Positions 50,660-61,532 of a DNA stretch of 64,000 bases are shown in pieces. Made by a program: the position numbers and the translations under genes. The DNA lies in assembly GCA_016125585.1 (NCBI GenBank), contig WGLL01000005.1, positions 248,001 to 312,000 on the forward strand, in the 5' to 3' direction. Numbering within the stretch: the stretch's first letter is position 1; the number at the start of each line of letters is the position of its first letter. The DNA comes from Caulobacter sp. Lineage in GTDB: Bacteria > Pseudomonadota > Alphaproteobacteria > Caulobacterales > Caulobacteraceae. The notes beneath the pieces were generated by a model, which saw only the letters and a list, made by a program, of their open reading frames with translations, made no database searches and was not told where the DNA came from.

Positions 50660-51277
50660 TCAGGCGGCGGCGCTCGGCCGGGCCTTCACCCGCTCGAACC
50701 AGGCTTTCACCCAGGCGGCCTCGTCCGGGATCGGCTGTCCGACCTGGGCCCCGAAAGCGATGAAGGCGAACAGCAGGATATCGGCCAGGCTGAAGCGATC
50801 GCCGCAGATGAATTTGCGCTCGCCCATCAGGCCGTTCAGCCACAGGATCCGGTCGCGGGCGATGGCCTTGAGGTCCTTCGACCCTTCGGCGCCGACCAGC
50901 TTCATGCGGCTTTCGAAGATCGCCCGCCCCTCGGCGGCGCGAAAACCGTTGGCCATGGGCTCGCAGATGTTCAGGTCGATGCGGCGGGTCCACATCCGGG
51001 TCTCGGCCCGCTCTTCCGGCGTCGAGCCGATCAGGGCGGGGGAGGGGTGTTTCTCTTCCAGATATTCGCAGATCACGGTGATTTCCGTGATCACCCGACC
51101 GTCCTCCAGGACCAGGGCGGGGGTCTGTCCCGCCGGGTTCACGGCTCCTGTGTAGGGCTCGCCGCGGTTCTCCCCCGCCATCAGGTCGACCTCGACCTTC
51201 GGCAGGCTAAGGCCCTTCTCGGCGGCGAACATGCGGACCATGTGCGGGTTCGGGCCGATCGAATTGTAGAGTTTCAC
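50660..51277 (-). CDS. Glutathione S-transferase family protein, 205 aa
   Basis: A 205-residue GST. The N-terminal KLYNSIGPNPHMVRMFAAEK, NPAGQTPALVLEDG with cis-Pro and ITEITVICEYLEEKHP (glutathione contact) are visible. The C-terminal helical domain includes ERKFICGDRFSLADILLFAF. It starts with GTG (51275-51277) after GGGAG. It probably shares a transcript with the hotdog protein downstream. Its divergent neighbour is the Baeyer-Villiger monooxygenase. Confidence 0.9.
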   Translation of the reverse strand: MKLYNSIGPNPHMVRMFAAEKGLSLPKVEVDLMAGENRGEPYTGAVNPAGQTPALVLEDGRVITEITVICEYLEEKHPSPALIGSTPEERAETRMWTRRIDLNICEPMANGFRAAEGRAIFESRMKLVGAEGSKDLKAIARDRILWLNGLMGERKFICGDRFSLADILLFAFIAFGAQVGQPIPDEAAWVKAWFERVKARPSAAA

Positions 51278-51311
51278 CTGGAGGCTCCCGTTTTTTTGAA
51301 CGGCGACTTGA

Positions 51312-53099
<1,788 letters not shown>

Positions 53100-53136
53100 G
53101 CCCCGTACCTCCTTCTCCAGATCCGGACCCGACATC

Positions 53137-54408
53137 ATGACCCAGACCGCCGCCGTGACCGCAGACGCCCAACTCGACGCCGAGGCCGAACTCAACAATC
53201 TCGCCATGTCGGAATCGGCCAAGCCCCTGCTGGAGGCGGTCAAGAAGCACATCGCCGAAAACGTCGAGCCGATCACCGAGGAGTTCTATCGCCTGGGCGA
53301 GAACAAGGCCGACCGCTGGAGCTGGGCGCCGGGCCAGCTGGAGCTGCTGCAGACCGCCAAGGACAAGGCCAAGGCGTCGGGCCTGTGGAATTTCTTCCTG
53401 CCCGACTCCGAGATCGGTCAGGGCATGACCAACCTCGACTACGCCTATATCGCCGCCGAACTGGGCAAGAGCCCGCTGGCCTCCGAAAGCCTCAACTGCT
53501 CGGCCCCCGACACCGGCAATATGGAAGTCCTCGAGCGGGTCGGCACCCCAGAGCAGAAGGCCCGCTGGCTGACCCCGCTGCTCAACGGCGAGATCCGCTC
53601 CTGCTATGCCATGACCGAGCCCGGCGTTGCCTCCTCGGACGCCAAGAACATCGAGACCCGGGCCGAGCTGGTCGGCGACGAATGGGTGATCAACGGCGAG
53701 AAATACTACATCTCCGGCGCCGGCGACCCGCGTTGCAAGATCATGATCTGCATGGTCAAGACCAGCCCCAACGCCCCCGCGCAATTCCAGCAGTCCCAGA
53801 TCCTGATCCCCATGGACACCCCCGGGGTGCAGATCCTCGGGCCCATGCATGTCTTCGGCCACGACCACGCCCCGCGCGGTCACATGCATCTCAAACTCGA
53901 GAACGTCCGGGTGCCGAAGGAGAACATCCTGCTCGGCGAGGGCAGGGGCTTTGAGATTTCCCAGGTCCGCCTCGGTCCCGGCCGCATCCACCACTGCATG
54001 CGCTCCATCGGCAAGGCCGAGCGGGCCCTCGACCTGATGGTCAAGCGGGCCACCACCCGCGTGGCCTTCGGCAAGCCGCTGATCCAGTTGGGCAAGAACC
54101 TCGAACTGGTCTCCCGCGCCCGTATCGAGATCGAGGCCATGCGCCTGATGGTGCTGAAAGCCGCCAAGGCCATGGATGTGCTCGGCAACCGCGAAGCCCG
54201 CGTCTGGGTCAGCATGGTCAAGGCCATGGTGCCCGAGAAGGTCTGCGAGATCATCGACCAGGCCATCCAGATTCACGGCGCCACCGGCATCTCGCAATGG
54301 ACCCCGCTGGCGGAACTCTACACCGACGTCCGCCACCTCCGCTTCGCCGATGGGCCCGATGAGGTGCACCATATGGTCGTCGGTCGCGCCGAGCTCAGCC
54401 GGCATTGA
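53137..54408 (+). CDS. Acyl-CoA dehydrogenase
   Basis: A 423-residue FAD flavoprotein. The N-terminal helical domain carries about 40 extra residues before the core. CYAMTEPGVASSDAKNIETR is the substrate/FAD signature, and VNGEKYYISGAGDPRCK-type and ATTRVAFGKPLIQLGKNLEL segments are in place. QIHGATGISQWTPLAELYTD is the C-terminal region where the catalytic base sits in related long-chain members. It lies 37 bases after the monooxygenase and introduces a double bond into an unidentified acyl-CoA. Confidence 0.94.
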   Translation: MTQTAAVTADAQLDAEAELNNLAMSESAKPLLEAVKKHIAENVEPITEEFYRLGENKADRWSWAPGQLELLQTAKDKAKASGLWNFFLPDSEIGQGMTNLDYAYIAAELGKSPLASESLNCSAPDTGNMEVLERVGTPEQKARWLTPLLNGEIRSCYAMTEPGVASSDAKNIETRAELVGDEWVINGEKYYISGAGDPRCKIMICMVKTSPNAPAQFQQSQILIPMDTPGVQILGPMHVFGHDHAPRGHMHLKLENVRVPKENILLGEGRGFEISQVRLGPGRIHHCMRSIGKAERALDLMVKRATTRVAFGKPLIQLGKNLELVSRARIEIEAMRLMVLKAAKAMDVLGNREARVWVSMVKAMVPEKVCEIIDQAIQIHGATGISQWTPLAELYTDVRHLRFADGPDEVHHMVVGRAELSRH

Positions 54409-54489
54409 GCGACCCGGCGCCCGAATGTTCCGGGCGCCGGGTGGCGTCATGCTGCACAATGCCCAGATCAAACCCCGAAAGGTCCGCCG

Positions 54490-55023
54490 ATGTCCCTGCT
54501 CCGTCCGCTTCCCCTGATCGCCGCCCTGGCCCTGTTCGCCGCGCCCGCGCTGGCGCAGGACATGAGCCGGTTTGGGCCCGGTACGGCCATTCCGGATTAC
54601 GGCCAGATCGCTCCGGTGCCCGGCGCCGACCCCCTGCCCGAGGGCGTCGAGTTCAAGATCGTCTTCGATGTCTCCAAGGCCGCGGACGAGGGCGCGCTGA
54701 ACAAGGGCGTGGAATCGGCGGCCCGCTTTCTCAACCTCCAGGTCGCCGCCGGCGTGCCGGAAGAGAACATCAAGCTGGCTATCGTTGTGCACGGTCCCGC
54801 GGTCCGCGATCTGCTGAAGCCGGCCGATGGCCAGACCAACCCCAACGCCGGTCTGGTCGCCGCCCTGGCCGCCCATGGGGTGCGGATCTACGTCTGCGGC
54901 CAGAGCGCCGCGGCTTTCGGCATCGACAAGGAAGACCTGCTGCCCGGCGTCAATCTCGCCCTGTCGGCGATGACCGAGCACGCCCTGCTGCAGCAGGAAG
55001 GCTATACCCTCAATCCCTTCTAG
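54490..55023 (+). CDS. Exported DsrE/DsrF-like protein, 177 aa
   Basis: A signal peptide (residues 1-22, ending ALAQ) precedes a DsrE/F-like alpha/beta domain: FKIVFDVSKAADEGALNKGV, INLAIVVHGPAVRDLLK-type strand and GVRIYVCGQSAAAFGIDKED with a single Cys. The position of that Cys fits the persulfide-carrying Cys in sulfur-relay relatives, but the function of periplasmic members is unknown. It stands 82 bases after the acyl-CoA dehydrogenase and is followed by repeat copy B. Confidence 0.82.
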   Translation: MSLLRPLPLIAALALFAAPALAQDMSRFGPGTAIPDYGQIAPVPGADPLPEGVEFKIVFDVSKAADEGALNKGVESAARFLNLQVAAGVPEENIKLAIVVHGPAVRDLLKPADGQTNPNAGLVAALAAHGVRIYVCGQSAAAFGIDKEDLLPGVNLALSAMTEHALLQQEGYTLNPF

Positions 55024-55121
55024 AGCGCGTTCCGACAAGTCAGAACCGGTTGTCGGATCAAATGCGCGAGCAGCAAAGGGCTGTAGCGGGTCGGCTTCCA
55101 TCAAATCGAGCCCGGCTCCAG
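55022..55121. repeat. RIME-like composite hairpin repeat, copy B
   Basis: Module 1 (55022-55070) folds into GCGC...TCCGACAA (55031-55038) pairing with TTGTCGGA (55050-55057) and a second GCGC. It aligns along its length with 24378-24425, sharing GAACCGG at the loop. The following module ends in GGCTCCAG as in copy A. The dsrE-like gene's stop codon overlaps its left edge. Confidence 0.7.
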
Positions 55122-55180
55122 AGGCCGGCGAGGCGGGTCCTCGAGACCATGAAAACCAGGCGGCGAGGAGCAGCCCAACC

Positions 55181-55858
55181 ATGAAATTTGATGACGTCGT
55201 CAAGGGGCGCCGCAGCATTCGCGGCTTCAAGCAGGAGCCGGTGCCCAGGGCGCTGATCAGGGAGGTCATCGAACTGGCGATGCGGGCGCCATCGTCGCTG
55301 AACACCCAGCCGTGGAACTTCTATGTGCTCGCCGGCGAGCCGCTTGACCGGATCCGCGCCGGCAATACCGAGCGCAACCTGGCCGGCGTCCCGTCCTCCC
55401 GCGAGTTCCGCAGTCACGGCGAATACGACGGCGTCCATCGCGAACGGCAGATCGAGATCGCCAAGCAGCTGTTCGGCGCCATGGGCATCGAGCGGCACGA
55501 CAAGGAGGCTCGCCTCGACTGGGTGCTGCGCGGCTTTCGCCAGTTCGACGCCCCCGTCTCCGTGGTGGTCACCTACGACCGCTCGATCCATGGCGGCGAC
55601 ATCGCCCCGTTCGATTGCGGCGCCGTCGCCAACTGTCTGGTCAATGCCGCCTGGTCGCGGGGCCTGGGTTGCGTGATCAACAGCCAGGGCATCATGCAGT
55701 CGCCGGTGGTGCGCGAACATGCCGGCATTCCCGACGACCAGGTGATCATGATCTGCATCGCCATGGGCTGGCCCGACGACAGCTTCCCGGCCAACGCCGT
55801 GGTCTCCAACCGCAAATCCGTCGACGAGGCGGCGGTGTTCGTCGGCTTCGACGACTGA
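55181..55858 (+). CDS. Nitroreductase-family flavoprotein
   Basis: A 225-residue FMN oxidoreductase of the nitroreductase superfamily. VVKGRRSIRGFKQEPVPRAL and RAPSSLNTQPWNFYVL are FMN-binding segments, with DCGAVANCLVNAAWSRGLGC and CIAMGWPDDSFPANAV at the C-terminal FMN site. It usually dimerises and uses NAD(P)H. The substrate may be a quinone or nitroaromatic, or an enone of the surrounding pathway. AGGAGCAG lies upstream of the ATG. Confidence 0.92.
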   Translation: MKFDDVVKGRRSIRGFKQEPVPRALIREVIELAMRAPSSLNTQPWNFYVLAGEPLDRIRAGNTERNLAGVPSSREFRSHGEYDGVHRERQIEIAKQLFGAMGIERHDKEARLDWVLRGFRQFDAPVSVVVTYDRSIHGGDIAPFDCGAVANCLVNAAWSRGLGCVINSQGIMQSPVVREHAGIPDDQVIMICIAMGWPDDSFPANAVVSNRKSVDEAAVFVGFDD

Positions 55859-55880
55859 ACCGGAACACAGGATACGACCC

Positions 55881-56753
55881 ATGCAGGACGTCAGCGGCAA
55901 GACCGCCTTCATCACCGGCGGCGCCAGCGGCATCGGCCTGGCCATGGCCCGGGCCTTTGGCGCGGCCGGCATGTCGGTAATGCTGGCCGACATCGAGGAG
56001 ATGGCGCTGGCCGAGGCGGTGAAAAGTCTTGAGGAGCGTCAGATCCAGGCCGCTGGCGTGCTGTGCGACGTCGCCCATCGCGCGGCCCTGCAGGCGGCGG
56101 CCGGGAAAACGATCGAGACCTTCGGCAAGGTCCACGTCCTCTGCAACAATGCCGGCGTCGGCGCCGGCGGCCCCATCGACCAGGTGGCCGCCGCCGACTG
56201 GGACTGGGTGATGCAGGTCAATCTGATGGGCGTGGTCTACGGCATGGAGACCTTCCTGCCGCATCTGCGCGCCCATGGCGAAGGCGGCTATGTCGTCAAC
56301 ACCGCCTCCATGGCCGGCATGCTCTCGCCGCCCGGGATGGAGCCCTATAACGCCAGCAAGTTCGCCGTGGTCGCCCTGTCCGAGGGCTGGGCCGGTCAAC
56401 TGGCCCCGGACAACATCGGCGTCGGGGTGCTGTGTCCCGGGTTTGTGAAGACAAACATCGACCGCAGTCGCCGCAATCGACCTGACGAGTTCGGCGGACC
56501 GGACGCGCCTGAAAACCTGGTGGCGTCGGAATTTGTCCAGAATGGCATCGATCCCGACCGGGTCGGCCTCCGGGTGCTGGAGGCCATTCGCAACAACGAA
56601 CGCTACATCTTCACCCACCCCGGCATGCGCGGCGCGGTGCAGGAACGTTTCGCCCGCATCATGACCGGCTTTGATCAGGCGGACGCCAGCCCGGCCCTGC
56701 AAGGTCTCGATGAGCCGGTGTTTCCCGTTCAGGGCATGGGCCTCGGGACCTAG
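55881..56753 (+). CDS. Short-chain dehydrogenase/reductase, 290 aa
   Basis: A 290-residue classical SDR. TGGASGIGLAMARAFG (11-26) is the cofactor site, followed by NNAGVGAGGPID (NNAG), the catalytic Ser in NTASMAGM and YNASKFAVVALSEG (Tyr-x-x-x-Lys). A C-terminal extension of about 40 residues goes beyond the 250-residue norm. It follows the nitroreductase by 22 bases and is likely co-transcribed. It would oxidise an alcohol or reduce a ketone in the local catabolic route. Confidence 0.92.
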   Translation: MQDVSGKTAFITGGASGIGLAMARAFGAAGMSVMLADIEEMALAEAVKSLEERQIQAAGVLCDVAHRAALQAAAGKTIETFGKVHVLCNNAGVGAGGPIDQVAAADWDWVMQVNLMGVVYGMETFLPHLRAHGEGGYVVNTASMAGMLSPPGMEPYNASKFAVVALSEGWAGQLAPDNIGVGVLCPGFVKTNIDRSRRNRPDEFGGPDAPENLVASEFVQNGIDPDRVGLRVLEAIRNNERYIFTHPGMRGAVQERFARIMTGFDQADASPALQGLDEPVFPVQGMGLGT

Positions 56754-56870
56754 CGGTCCCGACAGGCCAAAAAGGGCTCGACGGCCGCTCGCCATCGGGC
56801 CGGCCCATGCTAGCTTCTGCCGAAACACACAAAGGGCCGCCCGAAGCAGGCGGACCCCCAGGGAGGATGC

Positions 56871-57920
56871 ATGAAGGGGCCGGCGATATTCCTGGCGCAG
56901 TTCGCGGGCGACGAGGCGCCCTTCAACAGCCTGACGGCCATCGCCCGCTGGGCCGGCGACCTCGGCTACAAGGGCGTGCAGATTCCGACCTGGGACCGGC
57001 GGCTCTTCGACCTGGCCCTGGCCGCCGAGAGCGACGCCTATTGCGACGAGGTGAAGGGAACCCTGGCGGAGGCCGGTCTGGAGGTCTCGGAGCTGTCGAC
57101 CCACATGCAGGGCCAGCTGGTCGCGGTGCATCCGGCCTATGACGAGATGTTCGACGGCGCGGCGCCGGCCCGCGTGCGCGGCAATCCCGCGGCCCGGCAG
57201 GCCTGGGCCGTCGAGCAGGTGCTGATGGGGGCCAGGGCGTCGCGGCGCATGGGCCTTGAGGCGCACGTCACCTTCTCCGGCTCGCTGGCCTGGCCCTACC
57301 TCTATCCCTATCCGCAGCGGCCGGCCGGCCTGATCGAGGAAGCCTTCGACGAACTCGCCCGGCGCTGGCGGCCGATCCTCGACGCCTTCGATGAGGCCGG
57401 AGTCGATCTCTGCTACGAAATTCACCCCAGCGAGGACCTGTTCGACGGGACGACCGTGGAGATGTTCTGGGACCGCGTGGATCATCACCCCCGCGCCTGC
57501 CTGCTCTACGATCCCAGCCACTTTCTGCTGCAGCAGCTCGACTACCTGGAATACATCGACTTGTATCACGAGCGGATCAGGATGTTTCACGTCAAGGACG
57601 CCGAGTTTCGGCCCACCGGCCGACAGGGCGTCTACAGCGGCTATGCGCCGTGGAAAGAACGGGCCGGGCGGTTCCGCTCACTGGGCGACGGCCAGATCGA
57701 CTTCAAGGTCATCTTTTCGAAGTTCGCCCAGTACGGCTACCGCGGCTGGGCGGTGCTGGAGTGGGAATGCGCCCTGAAGGACCCGGAGGACGGGGCCCGC
57801 GAAGGGGCGCCCTTCATCCGCGATCACATCATCCAGGTCACCGGCAAGAGCTTCGACGATTTCGCGGCGACCGGCGTCGATGCGGCGGCCAACCGCCGGA
57901 TGCTGGGCCTCGACCGCTGA
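56871..57920 (+). CDS. Sugar phosphate isomerase/epimerase-like TIM barrel, 349 aa
   Basis: A xylose-isomerase-like TIM barrel. Candidate metal ligands are Glu in CYEIHPSEDLFDG, Asp/His in LLYDPSHFLLQQLDY, His in MFHVKDAEF and Glu in VLEWECALKDP. The length exceeds the usual 260-280 residues because of an insertion around residues 80-120. GGGAGG precedes the ATG. It is the first gene of a five-gene run, followed directly by the Gfo/Idh/MocA gene. The reaction in this family may be isomerisation, epimerisation or lyase chemistry on keto sugars. Confidence 0.9.
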   Translation: MKGPAIFLAQFAGDEAPFNSLTAIARWAGDLGYKGVQIPTWDRRLFDLALAAESDAYCDEVKGTLAEAGLEVSELSTHMQGQLVAVHPAYDEMFDGAAPARVRGNPAARQAWAVEQVLMGARASRRMGLEAHVTFSGSLAWPYLYPYPQRPAGLIEEAFDELARRWRPILDAFDEAGVDLCYEIHPSEDLFDGTTVEMFWDRVDHHPRACLLYDPSHFLLQQLDYLEYIDLYHERIRMFHVKDAEFRPTGRQGVYSGYAPWKERAGRFRSLGDGQIDFKVIFSKFAQYGYRGWAVLEWECALKDPEDGAREGAPFIRDHIIQVTGKSFDDFAATGVDAAANRRMLGLDR

Positions 57921-57921
57921 G

Positions 57922-59064
57922 ATGCGGCTGTCGCTGGGCATGATCGGCGGCGGCGAGGGCGCCTTCATCGGCGGCGTGCATCGCATGGCCGCCAGGCTGG
58001 ATGATCGCTGGACCCTGGTCGCCGGGGCCTTCAGCAGCGTGCCCGAGCGGTCGCGGGCGTTCGGTCAGGGTCTCGGACTGGAGGACGGCGGCTGCTACGG
58101 CGACTGGCAGGAGATGGTTCGGGCCGAGGCGGCGCGGCCGGACCGGATCGACGCCGTGGCCATCGTCACCCCCAACCACCTGCATCATGCACCCGCGCAG
58201 GCCTTTCTCGAGGCCGGGATCGCGGTGATCTGCGACAAGCCGCTGACGACGGGCCTGGCTGAGGCGCTCGACCTGCAGCAGACGGTCGCCCGGACCGGAA
58301 TGCCCTTTGTCCTGACCCATAACTACAGCGGCTATGCCATGGTCCGGCAGATGCGGGCGATGGTGGTGGCCGGGACCCTCGGGGCCGTCCGGGTGGTGCA
58401 GGCCGAATACGCCCAGGACTGGCTGGCGACGGCGCTGCCGGGAAACAAGCAGGCCGACTGGCGCGGCGACCCGGCTCAGGCTGGACCCGGCGGCGCCTTG
58501 GGCGATATCGCCACCCACGCCTATCATCTGGCCACCTTCGTGCTCGGTGAAGCCGCGCAGCAGATCAGCGCCGAGACCTCGCGCTTCGTGGCCGGTCGGC
58601 GGCTGGACGACGACGTCCAACTGCGCCTGCGCTGGGCCGGCGGGGCGCGGGGACAGCTGTGGGCCAGCCAGGTCGCCGTGGGCGCGGCCAACGGCCTGCG
58701 ACTGCGGGTCTATGGCGAGGCCGGTGGGATGGAGTGGTCGCAGGAAGATCCCGACATGCTGCGGTTCACCCCGCTGGGCGAGCCGCCGCGGCTGCTGCGG
58801 CGCGGCGGCCCGGAGCTCTCACCCGAGGCGCAGGCGGCGACCCGCATCCCGGCGGGACACCCCGAGGGCTACCTTGAGGGCTTCGCGCGGATCTATGCCG
58901 ACGCCGCCGATCTGATCGCCGCCCGAAAGGCCGGACGCGCGACGCCTGCGACGACCCTGCCGGGCATTGAGGCTGGGGTCGAAGGCGTGCGGTTCATCGA
59001 GGCGGCGGTGCGTAGCGCCGAAGCGGACGGGCGCTGGATGGCCCTGAGCGAGGACAACGGCTGA
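57922..59064 (+). CDS. Gfo/Idh/MocA-family oxidoreductase
   Basis: A 380-residue NAD(P)-dependent sugar dehydrogenase. The Rossmann start is LGMIGGGEGAFIGGVHRM, the catalytic-Lys motif CDKPLTTGLAEAL is the usual EKP box, and GGALGDIATHAYHLATF carries the catalytic His. It starts one base after the isomerase stop; a longer reading from 57880 overlaps that gene. Members oxidise a hydroxyl of a hexose or inositol, often at C3. It ends in a TGATG overlap with the next gene. Confidence 0.93.
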   Translation: MRLSLGMIGGGEGAFIGGVHRMAARLDDRWTLVAGAFSSVPERSRAFGQGLGLEDGGCYGDWQEMVRAEAARPDRIDAVAIVTPNHLHHAPAQAFLEAGIAVICDKPLTTGLAEALDLQQTVARTGMPFVLTHNYSGYAMVRQMRAMVVAGTLGAVRVVQAEYAQDWLATALPGNKQADWRGDPAQAGPGGALGDIATHAYHLATFVLGEAAQQISAETSRFVAGRRLDDDVQLRLRWAGGARGQLWASQVAVGAANGLRLRVYGEAGGMEWSQEDPDMLRFTPLGEPPRLLRRGGPELSPEAQAATRIPAGHPEGYLEGFARIYADAADLIAARKAGRATPATTLPGIEAGVEGVRFIEAAVRSAEADGRWMALSEDNG

Positions 59065-59843
59065 TGCGACAGAGCTTTGCCTGGTGGTCCTTCACCCTCG
59101 GCCGCGATATCGATCCGCAGGCCCTGCTGCGGGAGGCCGCCGCCGCGGGCGCCCAGGGCGTCGAGATGTTGCCGCAGCCGCTGTGGCCGGTCGCCCGGGA
59201 CGCCGGGCTGTCGCTGGTCACCCTGACCGGCCACAAGCTTGAACAGGGCTTCAACGACCCCTCGCGCCACGCCGCCCTGCGGGATGAGGTTCGCCGCAAT
59301 ATCGATGCGGCGGCCGAGGGCGGGGTCGAGGCGGTGATCGTCTTCTCCGGCGATCGCTTCGGCGACGGCGCCGACGAGCCTGCGATCGCCGCCTGTATCG
59401 AGGGCCTTGGTCCTGTCGTCGCGCATGCGAAGAGCGCCGGAGTGCGGCTGCTGCTGGAGCTGCTCAACAGCAAGGTCGACCATCCGGGGCATCAATGCGA
59501 CCGCACCGACTTTGGCGCCCGCATCGTCAGGGGCGTCGGGTCCCCAGCGCTGCGATTGCTCTACGACGGCTATCACATGCAGCTGATGGAGGGCGATCTG
59601 AGCCGGACCATCGAGGCCAACTTCGACCTCATCGGCCATGTCCACACCGCCGGCGCGCCCGGGCGGCGCGATCTGGACAACCGCCAGGAAATCAACTGGC
59701 CGGCCATCGCCGGCCTGCTGCGTCATCTCGGCTACCAGCAGTGGGTCGGGCATGAATTCGTGCCGCGCGGGGAGCCGGTTGCAGCCCTGCGCTCGGCCAT
59801 CAATCAGTTCGCCGATCCGGCGCCGGCCAGAGGGGCTGCCTGA
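59064..59843 (+). CDS. Hydroxypyruvate-isomerase-like TIM barrel, 259 aa
   Basis: A TIM-barrel protein beginning RQSFAWWSFTLGRDID. Metal-site residues are Glu in LLLELLNSKVDHPG, Asp/His in LLYDGYHMQLMEG, His in IGHVHTAGAPGRRDL and Glu in VGHEFVPRG. The layout matches Hyi-type isomerases, but in this operon a keto-sugar substrate is equally likely. It shares one base with each neighbour (stop-start TGATG), a sign of tight translational coupling. Confidence 0.9.
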   Translation: MRQSFAWWSFTLGRDIDPQALLREAAAAGAQGVEMLPQPLWPVARDAGLSLVTLTGHKLEQGFNDPSRHAALRDEVRRNIDAAAEGGVEAVIVFSGDRFGDGADEPAIAACIEGLGPVVAHAKSAGVRLLLELLNSKVDHPGHQCDRTDFGARIVRGVGSPALRLLYDGYHMQLMEGDLSRTIEANFDLIGHVHTAGAPGRRDLDNRQEINWPAIAGLLRHLGYQQWVGHEFVPRGEPVAALRSAINQFADPAPARGAA

Positions 59844-61528
59844 TGTTTGACGCCATTGTTGTAGGCTCCGGGATCAGTGGCGGCTGGGTCGCCAAGGAGC
59901 TCTGCGAGCGGGGCCTGAAGGTCCTGATGCTTGAGCGCGGCCCGGAGGTGGAGCACGGGCCCGGCTACAGCCACGACCTGGCCGCCACCCTGCGCCGCCG
60001 CGACGACCAGATTCCTCAGGCGGAGCGGGACCTGCACTACCCCTATCACGTCGGTGTCTCCTACGCCCTGTTCAACTCCAACCGAGCCTTCTGGGCCAGC
60101 GATCACGATCACCCCTATGAGACCGTTCCCGGCCGGCCCTATCGCTGGATCCGCGGCTATCATCTGGGCGGACGGTCCCTGACCTGGGCGCGGCAGTCCT
60201 ATCGCTGGGCCCCGCAGGACTTCCTCTCCAATCTCCAGGACGGGCACGGCGTCGACTGGCCGATCCGCTACGAGGATCTCGAGCCCTGGTACGATCATGT
60301 CGAGGCCTTCGCCGGGATCAGCGGCGACTACGACGGCCTGGAACAGCTGCCTGACGGCGACTTCCTGCCGCCCTTCGACTTCAACGATGTCGAACTGGCC
60401 GCCAAGGCCAGCATCGAGGCCGCGTTTCCCACTCGCAGGATGATCATGGGCCGGGTCGCCAACCTCAGCCGGGTGGCCAAGCCGCAGATGGACGTGGGCC
60501 GCAAGCGCTGCGAACAGCACATGCGCTGTCACCACGGCTGTCCGCTGGGCAGCTATTTCTCGACCCTCGCCGCCACCCTCCCGGCGGCTCGCGCCACCGG
60601 CAATCTGACCGTCCTCACCGACCGCGTTGTCGCCAGCGTCATCCACGACCCGGCGACCGGCCAGGTGACCGGCGTGCGCACGGTCGGCCAGCTGGACAAG
60701 GCCGGCGAGACCTTCGAGGCGCGAATGGTGTTCCTCAACGCCTCGGCGATCAACTCCGCAGCCATCCTGCTGAATTCGCGGTCCGACGCCTTCCCCAACG
60801 GCCTGGCCAACGGCAGCGACCAGGTCGGCCGCAACCTGATGGATCATGTCAGCAGCAAGCCGATCGTCGGCCGGATGCCGGGGTTCATGGAGGTTCCCTA
60901 CCAGGCCGACCGGCCGACAGGGGTCTACATCCCGCGCTACGCCAACATAACCGAGGCCGACAAACCCTACCTGCGCGGCTTCGGCATGCAGGGCGCCGCC
61001 GCCCGCTCGCGGCGGGCGGAATCGGTGGTCAACGGGCTGGCCGTCGACGGCGACACGGCCACGGTCTGGAACGTCTCCCTGATGCCCTTCGGCGAGGTGC
61101 TGCCCGATCCCGACAACCGGGTCACGCTATCGCCGGTCCGCAAGGATAGTTGGGGTATCCCCGTGCCGGTCATCGACGCCGGCCACGGACCCAACGAATA
61201 CGCCATGATGCGGGCGGCGGCGCATGACGCCTCGGAGATGCTGCGGGCCGCCGGCTGCGTCGACATAACCCCCTGGGAAGAGGCCGGAGAGCAGCTGACG
61301 CCGCCGGGCGACCGCATCCATGAGATGGGCACGGCCCGCATGGGCCGCGATCCGGCGACCGCGGTCCTGAACGGCTGGGGGCAGGCGCACGAGGTCCCCA
61401 ACCTGTTCATTTCCGATGGCGCGGCGATGGCCTCCAGCGCCTCGATGAACCCCTCTCTGACCTACATGGCCCTCTCCGCCCGGGCCGCGAACCATGCGGC
61501 GGACCTTCTGCAACAGGGAGGCCTGTAG
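59843..61528 (+). CDS. GMC-family FAD oxidoreductase
   Basis: A 561-residue glucose-methanol-choline oxidoreductase. The N-terminal FAD motif is AIVVGSGISGGWVAKELCER (4-23). HLGGRSLTWARQSYRW follows, then a cysteine-rich CEQHMRCHHGCPLGS, IHEMGTARMGRDPATAVLNG and NPSLTYMALSARAANHA at the C-terminal active site. It resembles pyranose-2-oxidase-like and glucoside 3-dehydrogenase enzymes. There is no signal peptide, so it is cytoplasmic. It is the likely first oxidation step of a glycoside in this operon. Confidence 0.93.
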   Translation: MFDAIVVGSGISGGWVAKELCERGLKVLMLERGPEVEHGPGYSHDLAATLRRRDDQIPQAERDLHYPYHVGVSYALFNSNRAFWASDHDHPYETVPGRPYRWIRGYHLGGRSLTWARQSYRWAPQDFLSNLQDGHGVDWPIRYEDLEPWYDHVEAFAGISGDYDGLEQLPDGDFLPPFDFNDVELAAKASIEAAFPTRRMIMGRVANLSRVAKPQMDVGRKRCEQHMRCHHGCPLGSYFSTLAATLPAARATGNLTVLTDRVVASVIHDPATGQVTGVRTVGQLDKAGETFEARMVFLNASAINSAAILLNSRSDAFPNGLANGSDQVGRNLMDHVSSKPIVGRMPGFMEVPYQADRPTGVYIPRYANITEADKPYLRGFGMQGAAARSRRAESVVNGLAVDGDTATVWNVSLMPFGEVLPDPDNRVTLSPVRKDSWGIPVPVIDAGHGPNEYAMMRAAAHDASEMLRAAGCVDITPWEEAGEQLTPPGDRIHEMGTARMGRDPATAVLNGWGQAHEVPNLFISDGAAMASSASMNPSLTYMALSARAANHAADLLQQGGL

Positions 61529-61532
61529 GCCC